Part shown: one piece after another, positions 25,541 through 32,728 of the stretch | How the letters are laid out: each line of letters begins with the position of its first letter | Numbering within the stretch: the first letter of the stretch is position 1 | Assembly (NCBI GenBank): GCA_039024315.1 | Contig: JBCCQN010000061.1 | Coordinates: 1 to 39,042, forward strand | Length of the DNA stretch: 39,042 nt | Direction: 5' to 3' | DNA from: JBCAWW01 sp039024315 | GTDB taxonomy: Bacteria > Bacteroidota > Bacteroidia > J057 | Position numbers and translations under genes: made by a program | Notes under the pieces: model-generated | Seen by the model: only the letters and a program-made list of their open reading frames with translations | The model's database searches: none | Told to the model about the DNA's origin: nothing

Positions 25541-26377
25541 TTAAACCACATATCGCTTTCGATATCGAGAAGGCGTTTCTGCCTTAAACTTATTAAACTG
25601 CTTATGAAAAAAAGGCAAAGATTCGTACCCACAAGCATAGGCAATCTGCGCCACTGACCATTCTGTGTCGATCAACATACGTCCCGCCACGTTGATGCGA
25701 TACTCATTGAGAAAACTGAAAAAAGGGCGTCCCATCATCTTGCTAAAAAAGCGCGAAAAAGACTGCTCAGACATATTGACCAAGGCAGCTAGCTCATGTA
25801 GATAAATTTTTCGTTGGTAATGTAGCTCAATAAAATCATGGATTTTGGCCATGCGACTGCTGTACTCCGGGGGCAAATGGTGCCTAAACTTAGCGTTCGA
25901 CAAAGTCGCATACTCACAAGCAGATAAGTCCACCAACAGGCTCAAAAGCGTTACATACAATTCCTCGGCTGACAGTATGGGTAATTGGTCCACCCTCGCG
26001 AGAAGGTTCTGCTTTGCTCCTAAAGTAAAAATAATCCCTCTCGCTGCCACTCGAAACATCCTAAACAAACCTTCCAACTCAGGTACCTTCGCAAAGATTC
26101 CTTCATTCCATTGTACTACCGTCGAACTAGCCAGACCTTCTTGCTGTGCATGATCCTTCCAGCAATGCGGTAAATTTCCGCCTAACAAAACCAGCTCCTC
26201 CGGCTCGTAAGGACCCACAAAGTCCCCGATAAACTTAGTGCCATGACTTGCTTTGATATAGGTCAGCTCATATTGTGGATGAAAGTGCCAAGGGGCATCA
26301 AAACGCCTTTGCTCATAGTGAAAGGCTAAAATACTTTGCCTTACTCCTAGCTTGATCTCTTCCAGCTCTGGCTTCAC
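25541..26377 (-). CDS. AraC-family regulator with N-terminal cupin
   Basis: A 278-residue regulator. The N-terminal half is a cupin-like sensor (FHYEQRRFDAPWHFHPQYEL, LLGGNLPHCW). The C-terminal 100 residues hold the two AraC helix-turn-helix motifs (YLHELAALVNMSEQSFSRFF; VAQIAYACGYESLPFFHKQF, TPSRYRKR). The start is GTG at 26377; no ATG precedes the conserved region. It is divergent from the alcohol dehydrogenase gene across 138 bp and is the likely controller of that operon, or of itself. A GCGTT-hairpin copy lies inside at 25892-25908. Confidence 0.9.
   Translation of the reverse strand: MKPELEEIKLGVRQSILAFHYEQRRFDAPWHFHPQYELTYIKASHGTKFIGDFVGPYEPEELVLLGGNLPHCWKDHAQQEGLASSTVVQWNEGIFAKVPELEGLFRMFRVAARGIIFTLGAKQNLLARVDQLPILSAEELYVTLLSLLVDLSACEYATLSNAKFRHHLPPEYSSRMAKIHDFIELHYQRKIYLHELAALVNMSEQSFSRFFSKMMGRPFFSFLNEYRINVAGRMLIDTEWSVAQIAYACGYESLPFFHKQFNKFKAETPSRYRKRYVV
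25892..25908 (+). repeat. GCGTT-hairpin element (inside AraC CDS)
   Basis: AGCGTT, stem CGAC, loop AAA, stem GTCG. On the coding (minus) strand it reads ATLSNA, whereas the sister copy at 23622 encodes NLAFDKV, i.e. the opposite strand of the same sequence. Confidence 0.55.
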
Positions 26378-26384
26378 AAGTTGT

Positions 26385-26433
26385 CTATTTTGTGCTTATT
26401 TAGCGGATGGTTATGATTTTGGAGACAAAATAG
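26385..26433. promoter_or_regulatory. Spaced inverted repeat in AraC/ADH divergent promoter region
   Basis: CTATTTTGT (26385-26393) and ACAAAATAG (26425-26433) are perfect inverted 9-mers with centres 40 bp apart, about four helical turns. This could be a pair of binding sites for the AraC-type regulator. AT-rich sequence makes chance matches likelier, so confidence is modest. Confidence 0.35.
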
Positions 26434-26515
26434 TTTATTTTTTGGTTAAAATAAGAAAGGAATCTCTCCCTGCTTTCACCGATCATTGTACCAGTCATCA
26501 CATATACTACTGCTC

Positions 26516-27634
26516 ATGCCTCTCTCTTCTCTTAGCGCTATCGCTACTGGTAATGGCCAATTTGTCATCGAAGCTGTAAAACTTGCTGAACCTCAGGCCG
26601 ATGAAATTATCGTTAAAATCAAAGCGGCTGGCTTGTGCCATACCGATTATGATTCCCTCTCTTGGGGCAAACCCATCGTCATGGGGCATGAAGGGGCTGG
26701 GGTAGTGTACCAAGTAGGTGCAGCCATTGATGACTTACAGATTGGTGATCAGGTGATCCTCAATTGGGCGACGCCCTGCATGCATTGTTTTCAATGCCAA
26801 GAGGGCAATCAACATATCTGCGAAAACCATTCTCCTGTAGTTGCTGGGGCCAATGGTCATACGCCTGGTCATGCGCATTTAGAAGCCACTGCGTGGAACG
26901 ATCAGTCGATTGAAAGGTCTTTTAATTTGGGGACCCTCAGTGAATATGCAATTGTCAAGCGCTCTGCCGCCGTAAAAGTCGAGATCGCTGATCTAAATTT
27001 TTCTGCCGCTAGTATTGTAAGCTGCGGGGTGATGACGGGTTATGGTTCAGTCGTCAATGCCGCCAAAGTCCAAGCCGGTAGTTCGGTCGTAGTATTGGGT
27101 TGTGGGGGAGTAGGCCTCAACGTGATTCAAGGCGCTAAGATAGCCGGTGCGGCCAAAATTATCGCCATAGACATCAATCCCCAAAAGCTAGACTTTGCTA
27201 AGCAATTTGGCGCCACAGACTTGATCCTAGCCGATAAAGCGGATGTGGGCTTATTAGCCGCGGCTGAAAAAGTAAAAGCGCTTTGCAATGGACGAGGAGC
27301 TGATTATGCCTTCGAAAGTACTGCCATTCCTGCCTTGGGAGCCGCTCCTTTAGCCATGGTCCGCAATGCCGGTACCGCCGTACAAGTTAGTGGTATAGAA
27401 GAAGAAATCACCATTGACATGCGCCTCTTTGAGTGGGACAAGACCTACATCAATCCCCTTTACGGCCAATGTCGCCCGCAGATTGATTTTCCCAAATTAA
27501 TGGCACTTTACCAAAACGGTAGCCTTAAGCTAGACGAAATGATCACGCGCGAATATCGCCTGACAGAACTGCAACAAGCTTTTGACGATATGCTTTCTGG
27601 CAAAAACGCTAAAGGTGTCATCGTTTTCGATTAA
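26516..27634 (+). CDS. Zinc-dependent medium-chain alcohol dehydrogenase
   Basis: A 372-residue MDR-superfamily enzyme. Catalytic zinc ligands are seen in GLCHTDYD and MGHEGAGVV; the structural-zinc loop is CMHCFQCQEGNQHIC with four cysteines. The Rossmann motif is VLGCGGVGLNVIQGAK, followed by an acidic IAIDI, which indicates NAD+ preference. It oxidises an alcohol to the aldehyde, here probably a product of the P450 encoded two genes downstream. ATG 26516 is used; the open frame extends only to an ATT at 26486. The stop codon is in frame with the following esterase gene with no other stop in between. Confidence 0.9.
   Translation: MPLSSLSAIATGNGQFVIEAVKLAEPQADEIIVKIKAAGLCHTDYDSLSWGKPIVMGHEGAGVVYQVGAAIDDLQIGDQVILNWATPCMHCFQCQEGNQHICENHSPVVAGANGHTPGHAHLEATAWNDQSIERSFNLGTLSEYAIVKRSAAVKVEIADLNFSAASIVSCGVMTGYGSVVNAAKVQAGSSVVVLGCGGVGLNVIQGAKIAGAAKIIAIDINPQKLDFAKQFGATDLILADKADVGLLAAAEKVKALCNGRGADYAFESTAIPALGAAPLAMVRNAGTAVQVSGIEEEITIDMRLFEWDKTYINPLYGQCRPQIDFPKLMALYQNGSLKLDEMITREYRLTELQQAFDDMLSGKNAKGVIVFD
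26886..26902 (-). repeat. GCGTT-like hairpin element (inside ADH CDS)
   Basis: ATCGTT instead of AGCGTT, then stem CCAC, loop GCA, stem GTGG. On the coding strand it reads ATAWND. Confidence 0.45.
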
Positions 27635-27700
27635 GTCTTACCTCTAAACCTTAAGCTTATCAGCCATTTTCGCACCATAGAGTTATCTGATCCGACCTTA

Positions 27701-28462
27701 GTGCAAGATCATCTGCACTTTATCACGGTCAAAACTACTCATCTGCAAGGTCGAGGCGACATCTGTGTGTACGTACCTGAGACTGCTGCGCAGAACGATT
27801 TACCCATTTATATCCTTTTACATGGCGTTTATGGTAGTGCTTGGGCTTGGGCCTACAAAGCTGGGGCTCATCTGACGGCCAAGCGTCTGATACAACAGCA
27901 AGAGATACAGCCCGCGATTATTGCCATGCCTTCTGATGGCCTTTGGGGAGATGGCTCGGCTTACTTCCAGCATCATCAAAAAGACTTTGCTCAGTGGATC
28001 ATCAGTGATGTGCCCCAAGCGATCAAGGAGTGTTTTCCTTTTGTCGCTACCCAATCCAAGCTTTGTATTGGTGGTCTGTCGATGGGCGGTTATGGGGCTT
28101 TGTCTTTGGGTTCACGCTTCGCGGAACGCTTCTCTGCGATTTCTGCGCATAGCTCCATCACTGAGCTTGCGCAAATGCCCCAATTTGTAGAGGAGCCCTT
28201 AGCTGAGTATGCGGCAGAATGCGAATGGCCTAATGTCATCGATAGTATCCTGCAAAATCAAAAAATAATGCCCCCGCTACGCTTTGATTGCGGCTTGGAG
28301 GATTCTCTCTTAGACGCCAATCGTCAGCTGCACCAAAACCTAATCGCCGCTGAGATTGCTCATACTTATGAAGAGTTCTCCGGTGGACATGAATGGCCCT
28401 ATTGGCAAAAACATGTAGAAAGTAGCTTCCGGTTTTTTGATCAAACTCTTTTTCCTTCCTAG
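27701..28462 (+). CDS. Alpha/beta-hydrolase, putative esterase (esterase D-like)
   Basis: A protein of 253 residues or more with the PF00756-type esterase fold: YILLHGVYGSAWAWAYK, DGLWGDGSAYF, the nucleophile elbow CIGGLSMGGYGAL (Ser in GLSMGG), and a late GGHEWPYW with the likely catalytic His. GTG 27701 is the first usual start codon, but the 22 sense codons before it (back to the ADH stop) read ...FRTIELSDPTL, which looks like real protein. The true start may therefore be an uncommon codon such as ATA or ATC upstream. It probably releases an alcohol from an ester substrate for the ADH/P450 set. Confidence 0.82.
   Translation: MQDHLHFITVKTTHLQGRGDICVYVPETAAQNDLPIYILLHGVYGSAWAWAYKAGAHLTAKRLIQQQEIQPAIIAMPSDGLWGDGSAYFQHHQKDFAQWIISDVPQAIKECFPFVATQSKLCIGGLSMGGYGALSLGSRFAERFSAISAHSSITELAQMPQFVEEPLAEYAAECEWPNVIDSILQNQKIMPPLRFDCGLEDSLLDANRQLHQNLIAAEIAHTYEEFSGGHEWPYWQKHVESSFRFFDQTLFPS
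27783..27799 (-). repeat. GCGTT-like hairpin element (inside esterase CDS)
   Basis: ATCGTT, stem CTGC, loop GCA, stem GCAG. On the coding strand it reads TAAQND. A weaker copy (AAGCGTT, CCGC, GAA, GCGT) is at 28117-28132 and encodes RFAERF. Confidence 0.5.
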
Positions 28463-28480
28463 ACAATATTCCTTTCAGAT

Positions 28481-29641
28481 ATGAATAAAAGCGAATTTCC
28501 CGATCCCTTTGAGCAAGCACGCCTTGAAAAAGGCATTGCCGAAATGAACGATCAAGACGATCCCGTCAAAATGGTTCTGCGTTTGCGAGACTTACGCAAA
28601 ACCGCCCACAATTATAAAAACTTCACTTCAGCCGCTGTGCCAGGCCGTATTGTCGTGCCTTCTGAGGTAAATATCCGCAAGACACGACAGATTCCCTTCG
28701 AATTGGACCCTCCTGTTCATACTGATTATCGCGCTGCCGTTGAGCCTTGGTTCAAGCGACCACTTGAAGAACCTTATCAAGCCAAACTCAAGCTCATTAT
28801 TGAGGAATTGCTTGATCAAATGATCAGTTTAGATAGGGTAGAGGTGGTCAATGAATTTGCTCTCCCCCTCCAATCCCGCGCCTTGACGCTATTGCTCAAT
28901 GTCCCTTATGAGGAAGCAAACCTCTGGATTTCTTGGGGCACGCATGTTTTTCGCAGCGAGGGCGAAGCCTTAGATGGTGCCAAAGCAAATATATTATACG
29001 ATTATATCGATGCTCAAATCGATAATGCCATCGCCAATCCCGGTGATGATCTCTATTCGGTTTTACTCGCCAAAGAAATAAACGGTCAGAAACTCACCCG
29101 TGAGGAAGTAAAAGGTGTTTTAGTCTTAACTTTTGCTGGAGGCCGAGATACTGTCATCAACGCGATTACTAATTCTATCGCCTACTTTGCCGAACATCCT
29201 GCCTCTATGGCCCGCCTCCAAGAAGAGCCTGAAATCATCAAACCTGCCATCGAAGAGTTGATCCGTTATTTTGCGCCCCTGACGCATATGGGACGGGTCG
29301 TCAAGGCTGGGACTGAAATCTGCGAACATGCCATCAAAGCAGATAGTCGGGTATCCCTTTGTTGGGCTTCGGCTAATCGCGATGCTTCTGTCTTTGAAAA
29401 TCCCCACGAAGTGGTACTCGACCGCAAGATAAATCCGCACGTGAGTTTTGGCTTTAGCCACCATAATTGTCTTGGTGCAACCCACGCTAGACAGATCATG
29501 CGGATTCTTCTAGAACTACTCCCTCAAAAGCTAAAGGCTATTCAGATTCACAACGCTCAGGAAAACATTGAATCACTGGGAGAGTTTAAGCGTAAGGTTG
29601 GATTTGATCGGCTCGAAGTCAGCTTTACAGGGCATGATTAG
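28481..29641 (+). CDS. Bacterial cytochrome P450
   Basis: A 386-residue soluble class I P450. I-helix AGGRDT at 219-224 (oxygen-activation groove), K-helix ExxR as EELIR (Glu259-Arg262), and the haem-ligand loop FGFSHHNCLG with Cys330. In the usual FxxGxRxCxG pattern the fourth position is glycine; here it is serine, and His stands where Arg or His is usual. The ferredoxin and ferredoxin reductase genes follow, giving a complete NADH-to-haem electron path. Probable role: hydroxylation of a hydrophobic substrate that ADH then oxidises. The substrate cannot be read from the sequence. Confidence 0.93.
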   Translation: MNKSEFPDPFEQARLEKGIAEMNDQDDPVKMVLRLRDLRKTAHNYKNFTSAAVPGRIVVPSEVNIRKTRQIPFELDPPVHTDYRAAVEPWFKRPLEEPYQAKLKLIIEELLDQMISLDRVEVVNEFALPLQSRALTLLLNVPYEEANLWISWGTHVFRSEGEALDGAKANILYDYIDAQIDNAIANPGDDLYSVLLAKEINGQKLTREEVKGVLVLTFAGGRDTVINAITNSIAYFAEHPASMARLQEEPEIIKPAIEELIRYFAPLTHMGRVVKAGTEICEHAIKADSRVSLCWASANRDASVFENPHEVVLDRKINPHVSFGFSHHNCLGATHARQIMRILLELLPQKLKAIQIHNAQENIESLGEFKRKVGFDRLEVSFTGHD

Positions 29642-29664
29642 CCCAGCACTTTTTTTCATTTTTA

Positions 29665-29684
29665 CCGCTCCATCGCGGAACGTT
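29665..29684 (-). repeat. GCGTT-hairpin element between P450 and ferredoxin genes
   Basis: AACGTT, stem CCGC, six-base loop GATGGA, stem GCGG. It lies in the 69-bp gap within the operon. Confidence 0.55.
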
Positions 29685-29710
29685 TTTCTCTATCAATAGG
29701 AACTTATACT

Positions 29711-30019
29711 ATGGCAAAAATTACTTTTATCACCACTGAAAACGAAAGAATTACCTTAGAAAGCACTTCCGGTTCTGTCATGCAATTGGCTGTAGATAAT
29801 GATGTCAAGGGCATCGATGGAAACTGTGGAGGCGTATGCTCCTGTGCTACCTGTCACGTTCATGTCGCGGAGGATTTTATGCCCAAAGTGGGCCCTGCTG
29901 GCGAAATAGAAATGGATATGCTAGAGTTTGAGGATGGCTTCGACGATTTTAGCCGCCTATGCTGCCAGATCGAGATATCAGAAGAGCTGGACGGCCTAGT
30001 CTTGAAAGTAGCCCAATAA
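29711..30019 (+). CDS. [2Fe-2S] ferredoxin, adrenodoxin/putidaredoxin type
   Basis: A 102-residue ferredoxin. The cluster cysteines Cys39, Cys45, Cys48 and Cys85 follow the C-x5-C-x2-C-x36-C spacing of adrenodoxin and putidaredoxin (GNCGGVCSCATCHVHV ... LCCQI). The acidic helix EIEMDMLEFEDGF after the cluster is the usual docking surface for P450 and reductase. It carries electrons from the next gene product to the P450 encoded upstream. Confidence 0.95.
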   Translation: MAKITFITTENERITLESTSGSVMQLAVDNDVKGIDGNCGGVCSCATCHVHVAEDFMPKVGPAGEIEMDMLEFEDGFDDFSRLCCQIEISEELDGLVLKVAQ

Positions 30020-30032
30020 AACTCGTCTAATC

Positions 30033-31295
30033 ATGAGCCAGCAAACTACGGCTGATAAGGTCTGTGTGGTAATTGGAGCCAGTCATGGCGGCGTCAATTT
30101 TGCTTTTGCCTTGCGGAGGGAAGGTTGGGAAGGCTCAATCATTATCTATGATAGCGATCCAGAGCTGCCGTATCATCGGCCTCCGCTTTCTAAGGCTTAT
30201 CTAGCCAGTGATGATAGCCTCGATCAACACCTATTACGTTCGGCGGCGAGCTATGAAAAGGAAAATATTAAGCTCCGACTCGGCGTAAAAGTTGAAAAGA
30301 TTGAGCGTTCTGCGAAAGCAGTAATCCTAAATAATACCAAGCAACAACGATACGATAAATTGGTCCTTGCTACTGGCGCTCGTCCTTTATTGCCCCCAAT
30401 AGAAGGTATTGAGGCTAATGCTAAGGTACTTTATCTACGCAACGCCAGTGATGCGGCAGGGATTCGAGCAGCGCTCGCCGCTAGTAAGCAAAAAAATGTA
30501 GCCGTCATTGGCGGTGGTTATATTGGTTTAGAGGCAGCGGCTTCACTCAATAAATTGGGAGCTAGCATTACGCTTTTCGAATGCGAAGATAGGCTCTTGT
30601 CTAGAGTTACTGCTCCTGCGGTTTCAGACTTTTTTCACAAACTCCACACCCAAAAAGGAGTTAATATCCTTACCAATAAAAGGGTGGATGCGATCCGCTC
30701 AGCAGATGAGACGCAGACGATTGTTTGCAATGATGGTACTCAATATTTGGCAGACTTTGTTGTTATCGGGGTTGGCATTCGCTTAAACCTTGAGTTGGCC
30801 TTAGCCGCTAAATTAGAGACTGGGGATGGTATCATCGTCAATCCACAAGCTCAGACAAACGATTCTGACATTTATGCGATTGGGGATTGTACCTACCATT
30901 ACAACCCTCATTATGATCGTCATATGAGACTCGAATCCGTTCAGAACGCAGTAGATCAAGGCAAAATAGCGGCGCAAAATATCATGGGAAAGGCTGTGGC
31001 TTATGATGCGCTCCCTTGGTTTTGGTCCGACCAATACGATATCAAATTACAGATGGTAGGCCTCTCACAAGGCTATGATGAGGTCTTGGTCCGTCGCGAA
31101 GCCAATGCCGATAGTAGCTTTTCTGTCTGGTATTTTAAAGGAACTCAACTGCTTGCAGTGGATGCCATTAATTTTGCCAAAGCTTATGTCCTTGGAACAC
31201 GTTTTATCAAGGCTGGGACTCAGGTAGATAAGGCCAAGCTAGTTGATCCTAGTGAGGCATTTAAGCCTCAGAATTTAGCGTTAAGCGAAGCTTAG
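30033..31295 (+). CDS. FAD-dependent ferredoxin reductase (putidaredoxin reductase type)
   Basis: A 420-residue flavoprotein. FAD-binding motif VVIGASHGGVNFAFALRREG at the N-terminus, YHRPPLSKAYL, the NAD-binding motif VAVIGGGYIGLEAAASL at about residue 150, and the second FAD motif DIYAIGDCTYHYN; a C-terminal domain begins around WFWSDQYDIKLQMVG. All are standard for class I P450 reductases (PdR, ThcD). It passes electrons from NADH to the ferredoxin encoded 13 bp upstream. Confidence 0.95.
   Translation: MSQQTTADKVCVVIGASHGGVNFAFALRREGWEGSIIIYDSDPELPYHRPPLSKAYLASDDSLDQHLLRSAASYEKENIKLRLGVKVEKIERSAKAVILNNTKQQRYDKLVLATGARPLLPPIEGIEANAKVLYLRNASDAAGIRAALAASKQKNVAVIGGGYIGLEAAASLNKLGASITLFECEDRLLSRVTAPAVSDFFHKLHTQKGVNILTNKRVDAIRSADETQTIVCNDGTQYLADFVVIGVGIRLNLELALAAKLETGDGIIVNPQAQTNDSDIYAIGDCTYHYNPHYDRHMRLESVQNAVDQGKIAAQNIMGKAVAYDALPWFWSDQYDIKLQMVGLSQGYDEVLVRREANADSSFSVWYFKGTQLLAVDAINFAKAYVLGTRFIKAGTQVDKAKLVDPSEAFKPQNLALSEA
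30304..30321 (+). repeat. GCGTT-hairpin element (inside ferredoxin reductase CDS)
   Basis: AGCGTT, stem CTGC, loop GAAA, stem GCAG. In frame it encodes ERSAKA. Confidence 0.5.
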
Positions 31296-31488
31296 CAACG
31301 AAAATTTTCAGGCTTGTGAATGAGGAACTAGTAGGCTAAGCGTTCCGCGTCCCCAAAACCTTCGGGAGTAAAATAAATAAAAGCCAAATAAACAGCTGTT
31401 TACGTTGGAGATGGTGATTTTTTTGAAATCTAGGTTACAAAAGTGAGCCTTAGGGTTACCAATATGCAAAACCCTAAATCTTCTACAA

Positions 31489-31959
31489 ATGAACAACTTA
31501 AAAAAGAATCTCCGTATCCTAGTACTCCCTTTATTGGCACTTTTTTTCATCGCTCTACCTATGTCCCAAGCATCTGCTCACCTCGAATCTTTTGATCTTC
31601 GGTCTACTGAGATCATAGAAAGTAATCTCAGTCAGCAGATCATCATCATTATTTTCTTTAAAGCAAAAAAGAAAGGTATAGTAGAAGCGACCTCCCTCAA
31701 GTTGGGCACTAAAGACTCCAAACTTCCTAAAAATGCAATACGGGCTGAAGCTACTGCCGAAAATGGTGTTCTTCAACTACGCGTTAAAGGTTTTAATATT
31801 GGCATGCCTCCAACAGTTATGCTAGTCCCTGAAGGATTTCTCATGCCTAAGCAAGCTGCCCTCAAAATGGGTTACAAAGCAGGCGCTTTCAAACTAAAAG
31901 CTGGCCGTCTAAAGCTTGAACCAAATGCCTTAGGCAACTTCGAGATCCAAGACCTTTAG
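31489..31959 (+). CDS. Small secreted protein of unknown function
   Basis: 156 residues. A basic N-terminus and hydrophobic core (LRILVLPLLALFFIALPM) ending in SQASA form a signal peptide; the mature part begins about residue 31. A run of isoleucines (QQIIIIIFFKAKKKG) is followed by lysine-rich beta-like segments (VLQLRVKGFNIGMPPTVMLV, AFKLKAGRLKLEPNA). I do not recognise the family. It stands 193 bp after the reductase gene, has its own strong terminator and may be a separate transcription unit. The gap upstream holds a GCGTTCCGCG motif (31339-31348) without its hairpin partner. Confidence 0.7.
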   Translation: MNNLKKNLRILVLPLLALFFIALPMSQASAHLESFDLRSTEIIESNLSQQIIIIIFFKAKKKGIVEATSLKLGTKDSKLPKNAIRAEATAENGVLQLRVKGFNIGMPPTVMLVPEGFLMPKQAALKMGYKAGAFKLKAGRLKLEPNALGNFEIQDL

Positions 31960-31977
31960 ATTAAAATAATTGCTTTA

Positions 31978-32010
31978 ACTGGCGTGTATGAGCTACACGC
32001 CAGTTTTTTA
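31978..32010 (+). terminator. Rho-independent terminator before the TetR operon
   Basis: A perfect 11-bp stem, ACTGGCGTGTA and TACACGCCAGT, with a TGAGC loop and a TTTTTT tail, 18 bases after the stop codon at 31959. It separates the P450 region from the TetR operon. Confidence 0.93.
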
Positions 32011-32018
32011 TGTTTTAT

Positions 32019-32040
32019 ATTTAGTCATTAATGACTAAAT
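32019..32040. promoter_or_regulatory. 22-bp perfect palindrome, probable TetR operator
   Basis: Half-site ATTTAGTCATT followed immediately by its complement. It covers the ATG at 32031 and lies just after the terminator, where the operon promoter is expected (TATATTTA at 32017-32024 overlaps it and resembles the Bacteroidota -7 element). TetR proteins commonly bind such sites in front of their own genes, so autoregulation of the operon is the natural reading. Confidence 0.75.
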
Positions 32041-32720
32041 TGTGGTTGCTAGTGAAAAATGTTTTGAGTACAAAAGATAAAATACTGCAGGAATCGACCA
32101 CCTATTTTAATCGCATTGGTTTCGGGGCAGGCAGCCTTTTTGAGCTTGCCAAGGAAATCGGCATGAGTCGTGGCAACTTGGCCTATCACTTCAAAGACAA
32201 GGATGTCCTTTTAGAAGCCATCGCCAGGCAGATGTGGGACAAAATGCAGATTGAAAGGAGTAAGTCTCGTCGGCTGCCTTCTTTTGAAAACCTGCACAAC
32301 GAGATTCAGCTTTATTATCGCTTTCAAAAGCAATACGCCTTTATCTTTTTAGACACTCAGGTACTTAAACATCCGGCAGTGAAAAAACAGTTTCGGGAGA
32401 TGACAGAACAAACTGTGGCTGCCAATAAAGCGGCGATTGCCTTTGCTATCAAGCTAGGCAATATGTATCCCGAAGCCGTACCAGGGACCTATCACAATAT
32501 TTCCTTTATCGTTTGGATGCTCACTTTTTACTGGCTTTCCCAACAGATCATCCGCGGAGAAAAAACGGGTGAAGATGGTGAGAAAATGGTCTGGTCCATT
32601 CTCTTGCCGCATTTTACTGACAAAGGAGTCGAATCCTTCATCCGCTACTTTGGTCAAAAGTATTACGAAAGTTTGGGGGAGTCTTTTGATATGGACCTAG
32701 ACGCCTTGATTTCTTTTTAA
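32031..32720 (+). CDS. TetR/AcrR-family regulator
   Basis: A 229-residue protein with an N-terminal TetR helix-turn-helix (KDKILQESTTYFNRIGFG, LFELAKEIGMSRGNLAYHF, KDVLLEAI) and a divergent ligand-binding helical domain. ATG 32031 lies inside the 22-bp palindrome. GTG 32052 (KNVLSTKDKIL) or TTG 32064 (STKDKIL) would give the usual short TetR N-terminus and leave the operator untranslated, so the start is uncertain. It is first in a unit with the acyl-CoA carboxylase genes (8-bp gap) and probably senses an acyl-CoA or the substrate. Confidence 0.88.
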   Translation: MTKLWLLVKNVLSTKDKILQESTTYFNRIGFGAGSLFELAKEIGMSRGNLAYHFKDKDVLLEAIARQMWDKMQIERSKSRRLPSFENLHNEIQLYYRFQKQYAFIFLDTQVLKHPAVKKQFREMTEQTVAANKAAIAFAIKLGNMYPEAVPGTYHNISFIVWMLTFYWLSQQIIRGEKTGEDGEKMVWSILLPHFTDKGVESFIRYFGQKYYESLGESFDMDLDALISF

Positions 32721-32728
32721 AACCCATT

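Noticed and set aside
31339..31348. GCGTTCCGCG motif before the small secreted protein
   Set aside because: It has the guide and one arm but no matching second arm; may be a decayed copy, so not listed as an element.
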